A DNA stretch of 52,203 nucleotides from Sphingomonadales bacterium UBA7471 (GTDB lineage: Bacteria > Pseudomonadota > Alphaproteobacteria > Sphingomonadales > Sphingomonadaceae). Each line of letters opens with the position of its first letter. The stretch's first letter is position 1. Location: assembly GCA_002479765.1 (NCBI GenBank), contig DLOZ01000026.1, positions 1-52,203 of the forward strand, written 5' to 3'. The translations under genes were made by a program, and so were the position numbers. Below are positions 45,044-52,203 of the stretch, piece after piece. Under the pieces are notes generated by a model. That model had not been told where the DNA came from. It was given only the letters and a program-made list of their open reading frames with translations, and did no database searches.

Positions 45044-47464
45044 CTACTTCGCGGCCTGTTCCTGCCCGTCCGCACCCTGCCTGTAGGGGTTGGGGTCGAT
45101 CACCAAGGGGTGCGAATAATAGAGCTGCATCGCCCCTTCCCGATACGGCAGGAACTCATCGCGGATTGCCCAATAGCCCACACCCCATACCTGAAACGGA
45201 CGTCCAGCGGGCGGCAACACAATAGCCTTCTCCCGGCCAAGCTGCATCACCTCGTCAGGGGTGAGCAAGGCACGGCCCATCTCGCCATATGCCTTGCCGC
45301 TGGTGGGTTCGCCCTGTCCGGTCTGCCCTTCGTTCACCGTTGCAGTGCCGACGGTGCGCTGGCCAAGGGTGTCGGAGACATACTTGGCCGTGTCGTAGTC
45401 GCGCACGTTGCACAGCCATTTCCAGCCACAGTTGGCAAGGATCGTGCGGGACTCCTCGCCGTAGGTCGCTTTGAGCTGCCCCAGGTCCTGCACGATCAGG
45501 GTGTAATCGAGGCCATAGCCGCTCATGGTGGCAAGGTCGGTCGGCAGGTCGGGAATCCTCCCAAGCGCCGGTAGCTCGTCAATCAGCATCATGCCCCGTG
45601 TCTGCCCGCGCGGTTTGGCCGTGCGGAAGGCATGGGCGAATGCGGCGAGCATGAGACGCAGCCATGTCGCCTGCGCCTTCATGCGGTCGGGCGGGATGAC
45701 CAGAAACACGGTTTCCGATCTGTGCGGGAACGTGCGCAAATCGAAGTCGGAGGTAGCGGATGTTGCTTCTTTCAGGCGCTCGTCGCTGATGAAGCGCGTG
45801 GCTTCGGCCAGCGTGCGCAGGATCGAGGGCATGTCTCGGGAATCTCCCGACGACATAAACGGCCCGATGTTCTCGGCAATAGCGCCGCCATAGGCGGTGC
45901 TGGCCGCCATCGGTATGAAGTATTCCTTCTCAAGCCGGTCGTGTGGAAGCGTGACGATCTGGCGCACCCGCGCCAGCGTTTTTCTTTCGCGGTCGCTATC
46001 GTTGTCGGCGAGCCAGAGAAGCACGGCGGTCAGGATCGCCGTGGCGCTGCCTTCCCAATAGGCGTTGCGAGGGTCGCCGCTGCGGGCGCAGATGCTTTCT
46101 GCCATCGTATGCGCGATGCTGGCGGCGTCGGGATCGCCGCGCCGGATCGCGTCGAGCGGATTGTAGCGCGACGTTGGCAAACCGCGCTTTGCTAGCTCAT
46201 CGTCCAGCACGCCCCAAGGGTTGAGGACGTGGACCTTATGACCGGGAAGTGCTGCGCGCTGCCTCCCTGCTATGGCGGCGTTCTCGCCCTTCGGGTCAAT
46301 GACCAGCATCGAGCCATCATAGCGCAGCAGCGTGGGCACGATGATGTTGGTGCCTTTGCCGGTTCGCGTCGGGGCCATGATGAGGGTGTGCGCCTCGGGC
46401 TTAGTGAACACGGGCGCGGTTTTCACCTGACCATCGGCATGATCGGCAAAAGCATATTTGCCGAGAAACACACCGAACAACGGTTCAAGCGGATGAACAT
46501 TCATGTTCATCGCCCCCCAAGTGGCGGAGCCGTGATTGTCGGACAGCGACGGCCTGCCGCCGCCTTTATTGTTTCGGGTGAACATCATGCTGACGAGGAT
46601 CAGCACCAGCAAGATCGAACCGATGATCGGAACAAGCGTCCGATAGCTCACGCCATCTTTTTCGATCTCCCGCGCCCGCTCGGCGGCTTCGCGTTGCTCG
46701 CGAAGCTCCGCCTGATACTGCTTATGCCCGGCGCGACTCCCACCGACTCCGGTGGTGTCAACGAAACGCTCGCGGAAAGCCTCGGGGAAATAAAGCGCCG
46801 CCGTTTCCTGAGCGCGTTCAAGGTCGTGCTCGTAATGGACGCGTGCGCGATTGAACATTTCTCCCCGCGTTTTGCACCAGAACTGCCAGCGCGCGCAGGT
46901 ATCCGTGAAGGTCGTCTGCATCCGGTCACGCAGGTCGTAGAAGTGCAGCCAGTAGCGGGCGTGAAGCTGCGCCACGTCGGCGGGCCAGCGGTTTTTGTCC
47001 GTGGCTCCCGTTGGCCCCTGTAATCCTTCAAGGGCGTTGGCCAGCATCGCCATACGGCCCGCTTGCCTTCCCGTAAGCTCAACGTCGCTGATGTCGCTCG
47101 ATGCGGTGGCAAGATCGGCGCGCACACGCTCCGGGTCGGGAAAGCTGCGCACATAATCGGTACGTAGCTGTGCGCTGATGGTGCGGTTGGCTCGGCGCTC
47201 GGCCTCCTGCCGGATAGCGCGGCCTTGTCCTGTCCGATCTGCTGCTGCGTAGTTCTCTGAAAGCCGCTGGCGATTGAGGGCCAGCATGTCGGCGGCAAAA
47301 TCGTCAGGAACATCGGCACGGGCGCGCTCGCGCTCGATCAATGCAATGTCGGTCAGCGCATAGGTGATCCCACGGGTGATCTGGGCACGGTCTTGGGCGT
47401 GGCTGGCAACAGGCCAGGCAAGGCAAAAGGCGATCAACAGCCAAAGACGAACAATGCGATTCAA
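45044..47464 (-). CDS. Type IV coupling protein (VirD4/TraG family)
   Basis: An 806-residue conjugation ATPase that feeds the relaxase-DNA complex to a secretion channel. Unusually, a signal-like segment (LWLLIAFCLAWPVASHA) and about 240 charged helical residues come before the main membrane segment (about 277-296). Walker A is APTRTGKGTN (364-373) and the Walker B region is MLIDELPALGRI. I chose the TTG at 47464 because AGGA lies just upstream; another in-frame TTG is at 47482. No secretion channel genes are present, so a helper element would be needed. Confidence 0.9.
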   Translation of the reverse strand: MNRIVRLWLLIAFCLAWPVASHAQDRAQITRGITYALTDIALIERERARADVPDDFAADMLALNRQRLSENYAAADRTGQGRAIRQEAERRANRTISAQLRTDYVRSFPDPERVRADLATASSDISDVELTGRQAGRMAMLANALEGLQGPTGATDKNRWPADVAQLHARYWLHFYDLRDRMQTTFTDTCARWQFWCKTRGEMFNRARVHYEHDLERAQETAALYFPEAFRERFVDTTGVGGSRAGHKQYQAELREQREAAERAREIEKDGVSYRTLVPIIGSILLVLILVSMMFTRNNKGGGRPSLSDNHGSATWGAMNMNVHPLEPLFGVFLGKYAFADHADGQVKTAPVFTKPEAHTLIMAPTRTGKGTNIIVPTLLRYDGSMLVIDPKGENAAIAGRQRAALPGHKVHVLNPWGVLDDELAKRGLPTSRYNPLDAIRRGDPDAASIAHTMAESICARSGDPRNAYWEGSATAILTAVLLWLADNDSDRERKTLARVRQIVTLPHDRLEKEYFIPMAASTAYGGAIAENIGPFMSSGDSRDMPSILRTLAEATRFISDERLKEATSATSDFDLRTFPHRSETVFLVIPPDRMKAQATWLRLMLAAFAHAFRTAKPRGQTRGMMLIDELPALGRIPDLPTDLATMSGYGLDYTLIVQDLGQLKATYGEESRTILANCGWKWLCNVRDYDTAKYVSDTLGQRTVGTATVNEGQTGQGEPTSGKAYGEMGRALLTPDEVMQLGREKAIVLPPAGRPFQVWGVGYWAIRDEFLPYREGAMQLYYSHPLVIDPNPYRQGADGQEQAAK

Positions 47465-47746
47465 GCAGTTCCTAACGCACAAGATTCATGCGTCCTTTTC
47501 AGCGTCATTTCTGTGTTTGTTCAAGCAATTCTATTGCGGGGTCGATATGCGGCACGGTTTCTCCTGCCGCCGACGCCATGCTTGGCCTTCATCATGGGCA
47601 TCCTTGCAGGGGATTTGCCTTTTGGGCCGCAAGCCACTTCGCGGCTTCTCCGCTGCGCTACGCCGAGTGCGGCCAAGGCAAACGCCCTGCTCTTTGTCTG
47701 CCATGAAGGCCCGCGATGGTCGCGGCTCAAGACAGGGAGAAAAGCC
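47465..47746. other. Divergent spacer
   Basis: No gene is seen. It separates the coupling protein from the small plus-strand gene at 47747 and should contain promoters for both; I cannot place them. Confidence 0.4.
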
Positions 47747-47953
47747 ATGTCGCAGTTTATCACCCCCGCCGAACTCGCTGGCATGAACGAACAGGAACTG
47801 CGCGCTCTCTACGGTCGCCTGCTGAGCGATCTGCGTCGTAACCCACAGTCCCGCTTCTTGACCTCTGACGTTCACGTTTCGCTGCGCCACGTCGAGCAGG
47901 CTTTGGCCCGTCTCGCGCAACGCCCTCGTCCCCCGCAGGGTCCGCGTTTCTGA
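47747..47953 (+). CDS. Small helical protein of unknown function
   Basis: A 68-residue protein (MSQFITPAELAGMNEQELRALY to RPPQGPRF), likely two helices with a proline-rich tail. GGGAGA lies 6 bases before the ATG. I recall similar short proteins on sphingomonad mobile elements but know no role. It ends before a strong hairpin at 47969. Confidence 0.7.
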   Translation: MSQFITPAELAGMNEQELRALYGRLLSDLRRNPQSRFLTSDVHVSLRHVEQALARLAQRPRPPQGPRF

Positions 47954-47968
47954 CGGAAGCACAAGGAG

Positions 47969-47997
47969 ACGCGCCGCCGACATCGCAGGCGGCGCGT
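47969..47997. terminator. Hairpin between convergent genes
   Basis: ACGCGCCGCC (47969-47978) and GGCGGCGCGT (47988-47997) are perfect 10-base arms between the convergent genes at 47953 and 48006. There is no T run, so intrinsic termination would be weak or need a factor. Confidence 0.5.
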
Positions 47998-48005
47998 GCG
48001 CTGGC

Positions 48006-48344
48006 CTAGTATTCACTGGCCAGCATGATGGTGAGGACTCGGGTCGTCTGGGTGGGATCGGCCGGACACTCAGAGCCGTAACGGCAATCCCGGTCGTAAT
48101 AGTCGATCTTCCAAAAGACCTTACGATTATCGACGGTGACACAGCCGAAGTCGTGTTCGCCGTATGGATCGTTATCGGCGCTGAAATCGGTGAAGCGTTG
48201 CACCGCTTCCACGCAGCCGCTGGTGAAGCTGTCACCAAGAGCGGTGATGCCCTCGGTGATCAGGACGCGCCCGCCGATGAAGCAAGTGCGGAACAGGTCG
48301 TTCAGCTCGCGGATGCGGGATGCGGTGTGAAGGGGCGCGTTCAT
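48006..48344 (-). CDS. DUF3768 family protein
   Basis: A 112-residue protein with the DUF3768 blocks DNDPYGEHDFGCV, VFWKIDYYDRDCRYGSE and TTRVLTIMLASEY. The family is common on alphaproteobacterial plasmids; function is unknown. Its ATG overlaps the stop of the preceding 72-residue gene by 4 bases. Confidence 0.88.
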   Translation of the reverse strand: MNAPLHTASRIRELNDLFRTCFIGGRVLITEGITALGDSFTSGCVEAVQRFTDFSADNDPYGEHDFGCVTVDNRKVFWKIDYYDRDCRYGSECPADPTQTTRVLTIMLASEY

Positions 48345-48559
48345 ACCAGACCTCCTTGCGCCGCATCGCGTTCAGCTTTCGGAGTGAAAGCGCGAGCAAC
48401 CAAGCGGCCCTGCAACGGGATCGCGTTGCAGCGCATGTTGAAGCCCTTGCCGTCCTGATGAAGCCACGCGGCCCCGATGCGGGTCCAGCGGGCATCCTTG
48501 CCGTCACCTTCCACGCACCAGAGCATGAAAGCGGGTGAATTTTGATCGACGTTCGCCAT
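48341..48559 (-). CDS. Small unknown protein, co-translated with DUF3768
   Basis: A 72-residue protein (MANVDQNSPAFMLWCVEGDG, then FNMRCNAIPLQGRLVARAF), probably a small beta fold. AAGGAG precedes the ATG at 48559, and the stop overlaps the DUF3768 start. Not recognised. Confidence 0.75.
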   Translation of the reverse strand: MANVDQNSPAFMLWCVEGDGKDARWTRIGAAWLHQDGKGFNMRCNAIPLQGRLVARAFTPKAERDAAQGGLV

Positions 48560-48932
48560 TGTTATTCTCCTTGTGATTGGAGGTGCGCAGACCATCTGCG
48601 GCCTCATGGGGAGAAGTCGGCGCGGCCCATCAAGCCGGTGGTCAACGCCGGGCGAAGCCCGCCCGAAGGTGCAAGCTGCACAAGCCAAAGCGAAGCGAGA
48701 GGCGCGGAAGCGCAGGCGATTGACGACTGGCGGGGCTGTGCCAGAAGCGACCCAATAAGAGGCCGTAATGGACTGAAACGTGCCTTCCCTTGCTCTCAAG
48801 GAGTCAAAGGCGACCGGCAAAATTCATCGCTCAGTTGCGGGAATTGAGGGTGGCGACGGTATGCGAAAACCCTGTCAGCATCGGTGGCGGGAGCACCACA
48901 TCGGTATTTCAGGGGTTATGCGGCCATGCGGT
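48560..48932. other. Non-coding stretch with hairpins
   Basis: No supported gene in about 370 bases. It holds small hairpins such as CGCAGA/TCTGCG at 48586-48600 and looks like plasmid-type leader or regulatory DNA for the minus-strand pair below it. Confidence 0.45.
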
Positions 48933-49439
48933 TTATGAGCCGCCGAATTGTGCCCAGTCGATACGCAACCTATTGCCTCGCCGCTTGCCTTTGGGGAGAG
49001 CTTTGCGGTCAATGAGCTTGCCGCGCACTTCAAAATCGGCGTTGATCTTGACGATCAGGACTTGGCTGAAATTGCGATCAAGATTGATTTCGACCGTATC
49101 GCAGTTTTTGAACGGCGTGATGGTTTTGACCTCGACAAAATGATTGCCAAGCCGCCCGTCCGATCCCTTGGCGTAGTTGCGATGCAGTTTGATGCCGTGC
49201 GTGATCGCGCCGTAAAGTTCGCCAATGTCGCCATAGACCTGCAAATGGCTTCCGGTGAGCAGGTGATATTCCTCGGCGACGCCGATCAGAGATTCAAAGA
49301 TCGGCACCAATGACAAGTCGGCATTGGGATAACGGGCGCGCCATTCCTTATACTGGATTTGCTGGTTAATTTCGTCCCAGCTTATCCATTCGCCATCATC
49401 CCAAATCGCGTTGTCCGGTCCTAAGTGTTCTCCGGTCAT
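48933..49439 (-). CDS. Fic partner protein, possible nuclease fold
   Basis: A 168-residue protein whose ATG overlaps the Fic stop by 4 bases. It contains YGDIGELYGAITHG, then SDGRLGNHFVEVKTI; a G-E helix followed by D and E-V-K spaced like this recalls PD-(D/E)xK nuclease folds. The C-terminus is basic (KALPKGKRRGNRLRI). I do not firmly recognise the family. It could instead be an immunity or substrate protein for Fic. Confidence 0.7.
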   Translation of the reverse strand: MTGEHLGPDNAIWDDGEWISWDEINQQIQYKEWRARYPNADLSLVPIFESLIGVAEEYHLLTGSHLQVYGDIGELYGAITHGIKLHRNYAKGSDGRLGNHFVEVKTITPFKNCDTVEINLDRNFSQVLIVKINADFEVRGKLIDRKALPKGKRRGNRLRIDWAQFGGS

Positions 49440-50545
49440 GATTGTGACTCCGTTGCCAACGCATAGCTGGTGCTTCGTCCGCCGCCCGGCTCTTTGACCA
49501 AGATGCCGCGCTGGACGAGATCGGTGATGTCGCGCAGCGCAGTGTCGGGCGACGTTTTGGCGATGGTCGCCCATTTGGCATTGGTGAGCTTACCATCGAA
49601 GCCGTCGAGCAGCCGGTTCAGGACTTTGCGCTGACGGTCGTTCAGGGGTTGGCCTGCAACGGAATCCCAGAACCGCGCCTTGCGCATGACGCTGGCGAGG
49701 ATGGTTTCAGCACCATCAAAGGCACGGTCGAGGCAGCCGATGAACCAAAGCAGCCAGGGCGTGATGTCCACATCACCCTTCTGCGTGGATTCCAGCATGT
49801 CGTAGTAGGCGTTGCGCTCATTCCTGATTTGCGCGGACATGCTGTAGAACCGCTGCGCGGTGCCTTCCGCGCGCGCAAGCGCAAGGTCGGCAATGGCGCG
49901 GGCGATGCGGCCATTGCCATCATCGAACGGGTGGATGGTTACAAACCACAGGTGCGCGACACCGGCTTTCAGCACAGGGTCGGGGTGCGCGCGCTCGAAC
50001 CATTCGAGAAAGCGCGCCATCTCGGCGTCAAGCCGTTCGGCTTCTGGTGCTTCATAGTGGACGCGCTCGCGGCCAATCGGCCCTGATACAACCTGCATCG
50101 GGCCGTCAGCACCTGTGCGCCATGCGGCAACGGTGATCTTGCTCATGCCGCTGCGCCCTGTCGGGAACAGGGCGGCGTGCCAGTCATGCAGCCGCTCGGC
50201 GGTGAGCGGCGCGGCATAGTTCTGCGTGGCGTCGAGCATCATTTCAACAACGCCTTCGACGTTGCGATCCGCTGGAACCAAACCACCAATGTCCATCCCG
50301 AGGCGTCGCGCAATCGAGGAGCGCACCTGATCGCGGTCAAGCACCTCCCCTTCGATCTCGCTCGATTTGATGACATCTTCGGTTAGGGCTTGCAGCACGG
50401 CTTCTTCGCGCAGCGGAAAGCCAAGGGCTTCCATGTGCCCGACCAATCGCCCTTGGCGATGGCGCACGGCGGCAAGCGGCTGGGCAAGCTGCTCGTCGCT
50501 CCAACGCAGATTTGGCCAATCGGCTCGTTCATGGATATAGGTCAT
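49436..50545 (-). CDS. Fic family protein (AMP transferase type)
   Basis: A 369-residue protein with a DUF4172-type N-terminus, an inhibitory helix motif SSEIEGE (61-67; class II self-inhibited Fic), the catalytic HPFDDGNGR (205-213) and a C-terminal winged-helix domain (about 290-365) that could bind DNA. It should transfer AMP or a related group to a target protein. Its ATG directly touches a palindromic site (50546-50570), so self-regulation is likely. It is co-translated with the gene at 48933. Confidence 0.92.
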   Translation of the reverse strand: MTYIHERADWPNLRWSDEQLAQPLAAVRHRQGRLVGHMEALGFPLREEAVLQALTEDVIKSSEIEGEVLDRDQVRSSIARRLGMDIGGLVPADRNVEGVVEMMLDATQNYAAPLTAERLHDWHAALFPTGRSGMSKITVAAWRTGADGPMQVVSGPIGRERVHYEAPEAERLDAEMARFLEWFERAHPDPVLKAGVAHLWFVTIHPFDDGNGRIARAIADLALARAEGTAQRFYSMSAQIRNERNAYYDMLESTQKGDVDITPWLLWFIGCLDRAFDGAETILASVMRKARFWDSVAGQPLNDRQRKVLNRLLDGFDGKLTNAKWATIAKTSPDTALRDITDLVQRGILVKEPGGGRSTSYALATESQS

Positions 50546-50657
50546 AATCGCCGCACCCTCTGCGGCGATTATAGCCCATATTCACCGCACAGTGCAAGGA
50601 TATTCGCCGCGCAGTATGCGGCGAATGATGCACATATTCACCGCTTCAACCTACTGC
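50546..50657 (-). promoter_or_regulatory. Fic promoter with duplicated operator
   Basis: Two 25-base palindromes, AATCGCCGCA/TGCGGCGATT (50546-50570) and ATTCGCCGC/GCGGCGAAT (50602-50626), are each followed 34 bases from their start by a half site ATTCACCGC (50580-50588, 50636-50644). The unit is a roughly 44-base sequence repeated with a 56-base period. A promoter on the minus strand, TTGCAC-18-TATAAT with TATAAT at 50573-50568, lies over the first palindrome, leaving a very short leader before the Fic ATG. Confidence 0.7.
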
Positions 50658-50754
50658 CGACAGGATCACTTGCTGCAAATTTAACTGAAAAAAAGTACTA
50701 TTTGTTTATTATGTAATTACACATGGATTCGCTATTTATGTAATAGAGGTAAAA

Positions 50755-51342
50755 ATGGGTCATAATCCAAGTACTTACTTTATACTTCGAACTGCAAAGA
50801 AGTTTCGAGATGGTGATTACATAGGATCTCGGGCGTCGAGAAACGAAGAAAGCTACAGTGAACCAGGTATGATAGAGAAAACATTTCTCTTCGCTTCAAA
50901 AGCTGTTCTGACTGGATTGATATGCGCCCTTCCAGCAGTTGCGGGAGCGGGTGCCGTAGGCATGGCTTTTAGCACGGTCGGAACAGCACTTGCCCAATCG
51001 GCGACGGCCGTCACTTTTGCAGCATCGGTTGGAGGCGCAGTCATGGGAGGGGGGGCCGCAATCTACACCGCTTCCAAAATCATTCCCGCCCTTTTTTCTG
51101 AAGAAATCCAAGCTGTCCGTAAACTCATAAAGGGTGAGGAAGCAAAGCCAATTGGCGATGTTCCAAGCATCAAACCAAGCCTTAACTCGGACGATAAGTC
51201 AATTTCACAGATGAAAAGAAAGATCGCCGGTCAGTTCTCGAAAGCGGCCACATCCGCTCCAAACTCTTCCAAAGACCATCAACCTGCGCCAAATATGGCC
51301 GTATCGAACAGCGCGAGAAGCTCGGCTAAACAGACCATCTAA
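50755..51342 (+). CDS. AT-rich gene for a glycine-rich membrane-active protein
   Basis: A 195-residue protein with a polar start, two hydrophobic segments rich in Gly and Ala (about 45-70 and 78-108, ALPAVAGAGAVGMAF and VTFAASVGGAVMGGGAAIY), and a polar, serine-rich tail. AGAGG sits before the ATG. The gene and the sequence before it are more AT-rich than the rest of the island. Not recognised; the paired small-residue helices suggest membrane insertion (pore, holin-like or toxin-like), an inference only. Confidence 0.65.
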   Translation: MGHNPSTYFILRTAKKFRDGDYIGSRASRNEESYSEPGMIEKTFLFASKAVLTGLICALPAVAGAGAVGMAFSTVGTALAQSATAVTFAASVGGAVMGGGAAIYTASKIIPALFSEEIQAVRKLIKGEEAKPIGDVPSIKPSLNSDDKSISQMKRKIAGQFSKAATSAPNSSKDHQPAPNMAVSNSARSSAKQTI

Positions 51343-51354
51343 AATTAGATTTTT
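51337..51354 (+). terminator. Short AT-rich terminator-like hairpin
   Basis: ATCTAA (51337-51342) and TTAGAT (51345-51350) followed by four Ts, overlapping the stop codon of the gene at 50755. The stem is short and weak. Confidence 0.4.
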
Positions 51355-51391
51355 AGAACCGGTGCAGCAGAACGTGTTGAGGTGACAGCGG

Positions 51392-51766
51392 ATGGATCAG
51401 TGGATTCCCGCTAAAGACTTCATAGCTGCCGATGTCGTCCGTTGGACGGAGGGCATTTATGATCGCCGCAGGCGCGGCAAAGCTCTGCGCATTGGCGAGC
51501 GTCTGATTGCCGCCGAGGTCATCGAGCGCGGCAAGGATGGCTGGGTCAAATTGCTGGTGCGAGCCTGCACCATCACCAAGGACGAGTTCGCCGGTAAATC
51601 CATTCTCCCGCTGAAAGCGGGTGAGCAAGTGCGTCGCGGGGAAAAGACCATCCTGCGCGGCAAACCGCAGCGTTTGCTATGGGATGACGAAACGGCAAGG
51701 CAGGCGGTCGTGAATGGTAGTTCACGAGGTTCGCGGTATATCAAGAGCGATAATGACGAAGAGTAA
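51392..51766 (+). CDS. Unknown protein at the island edge
   Basis: A 124-residue basic protein (MDQWIPAKDFIAADVVRWTEG, then LLVRACTITKDEFAGKSIL and RRGEKTILRGKPQRLLWDDE), likely a mixed beta fold. GAGGTG lies upstream of the ATG. Not recognised. It is followed by a cluster of hairpins and then the tRNA gene, where an integrase gene would often be found, but it has no recombinase motifs. Confidence 0.7.
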   Translation: MDQWIPAKDFIAADVVRWTEGIYDRRRRGKALRIGERLIAAEVIERGKDGWVKLLVRACTITKDEFAGKSILPLKAGEQVRRGEKTILRGKPQRLLWDDETARQAVVNGSSRGSRYIKSDNDEE

Positions 51767-51777
51767 GAGCGATGGCC

Positions 51778-51894
51778 GCTCCCGTACGGGAGCTGAAGAG
51801 GCCACCGGCCCAGCCTGTTCAGGCTGGGCCTTCGCGAAAGGGGCAGTCGCCGGTTTAGGCTACGTGCCCCTGGGCGCACCGTTCGGTGCTTTTT
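51778..51894 (+). terminator. Three hairpins ending in an intrinsic terminator
   Basis: A perfect palindrome GCTCCCGTACGGGAGC (51778-51793), a 10-base stem GGCCCAGCCT/AGGCTGGGCC with loop GTTC (51807-51830), and a stem GCACC/GGTGC with the same loop GTTC followed by five Ts (51876-51894). The last is a standard intrinsic terminator for the plus strand and would shield the convergent tRNA gene. Confidence 0.65.
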
Positions 51895-51911
51895 CTGATT
51901 AGATGATGGGG

Positions 51912-52203
51912 TGGTGCGGACGGGGGGACTTGAACCCCCAAGGGCAAAGCCCGACGGATTTTCTTACCTGCTACGGTTTTCACCGCCACTCGGTTGCCCG
52001 AGTGTTTGTGGTCTGGACTATCCCTTCACCGTGCCCCGCTGGCGGGGTTTAGGCGCTGCCCGTCTAGTCTCTACACCTTCCATCGTGTTTCCACTTTGGC
52101 TTGGCTCGGGATTGCCATTAAAGGTTTCCCCGAATTTGAGCAGTTCTACTCCTTAAGTTTCCTCAAGGGCACTCAATTTCTATAAGTCCGGTGCGTCTAC
52201 CAT
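51912..52203 (-). tRNA. tRNA-Leu(UAA) interrupted by a group I intron, 5' end outside the window
   Basis: On the minus strand the visible 5' exon (52203-52184) ends CACCGGACTT after a D-loop GGTAGACGC. The 3' exon (51962-51912) begins AAAATCCG and continues through a long variable arm (GGGC/GCCC), a perfect T arm (GGGGG/CCCCC) and an encoded CCA. Joined, the anticodon loop is CTTAAAA with anticodon UAA. Long variable arm and A before CCA agree with leucine. The 5' acceptor strand lies beyond the window and should read GCGGACG if the 3' half is native. Confidence 0.85.
51963..52183 (-). ncRNA. Group I intron in the anticodon loop of tRNA-Leu(UAA)
   Basis: About 221 bases between U34 and A35. 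The conserved core pieces appear in order: P (AATTCGGGGAAACC, 52136-52123), Q (AATCCCGAGCCAAGC, 52113-52099), R (TAGACGGGCAGCGCC, 52066-52052) and S (AAGGGATAGTCCAG, 52026-52013). R and S can form P7 (GACTA/TAGTC). The last intron base is G at 51963, as required. No open reading frame is inside, so no homing enzyme. It closely resembles the cyanobacterial tRNA-Leu introns. Confidence 0.85.

Larger units (their letters stand above)
30911..51962. mobile_element. Mobilisable genomic island at tRNA-Leu(UAA)
   Basis: About 21 kb lies between a tRNA-Leu 3' fragment (30911-30967) and a tRNA-Leu(UAA) gene (from 51912), both on the minus strand as expected for integration at a tRNA 3' end. Contents are typical of mobile DNA: ardA, type I restriction, OLD/UvrD, MobC, relaxase, coupling protein, DUF3768, Fic. 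No integrase, transposase, replication initiator or type IV secretion channel genes are seen. The two tRNA 3' halves differ at several positions, so the exact core repeat is not fixed. Confidence 0.7.

Noticed and set aside
30968..51911. An integrase or transposase within the island
   Set aside because: Every sizeable gene was assigned or inspected and none shows tyrosine or serine recombinase or DDE motifs.

Overview
The window looks like a chromosomal segment from a sphingomonad (Alphaproteobacteria, Sphingomonadales). The basis is protein content and gene order, such as proA-nadD-rsfS-rlmH-envC-ctpA, coq7, an NDUFA9-like gene beside uppP, tamA-tamB and gltD-gltB. Coding density is high, GC is moderately high, and GTG and TTG starts are common. 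No species assignment is possible from the sequence alone.

Positions 1 to about 30,850 are core chromosome. They run as follows: a bactofilin and LytM peptidase pair for cell shape; proA-nadD-rsfS-rlmH followed by an EnvC-like division factor and a CtpA-type protease; dsbB and coq7; a DUF885 peptidase-like protein and an aspartyl hydroxylase-like protein; glutamate synthase gltD/gltB with an unknown membrane-protein gene wedged between the two subunits; uppP with a complex I-type NAD-binding protein; tamA-tamB followed by a 56-residue lipoprotein that shares one base with tamB; a GST, a DUF1428 protein, a small four-helix membrane protein and comM (yifB).

Positions about 30,911 to 51,912 are an island flanked by leucine tRNA sequence. 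The left end is only the 3' half of a tRNA-Leu(UAA). The right end is a tRNA-Leu(UAA) gene, cut by the window edge, that carries a group I intron of about 221 bases in its anticodon loop. The island holds an ArdA anti-restriction protein and then a tightly overlapped five-gene defence operon, hsdM-hsdS-hsdR plus an OLD-family ATPase/TOPRIM nuclease and a UvrD-like helicase (the last two are a Gabija-type GajA/GajB pair). It also holds a mobilisation module (MobC, relaxase, VirD4-type coupling protein, candidate oriT, an array of related hairpins), small plasmid-type genes, and a Fic protein with a duplicated operator and an overlapping partner gene. No integrase and no type IV secretion channel genes are visible, so the island looks mobilisable rather than self-transmissible, or has lost its integrase.

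The most notable items are the fused type I restriction and Gabija-like operon, the intron-bearing tRNA at the island edge together with two non-identical tRNA 3' halves, the repeated hairpin array before mobC, the duplicated Fic operator, and the extra gene inside the gltD-gltB operon.
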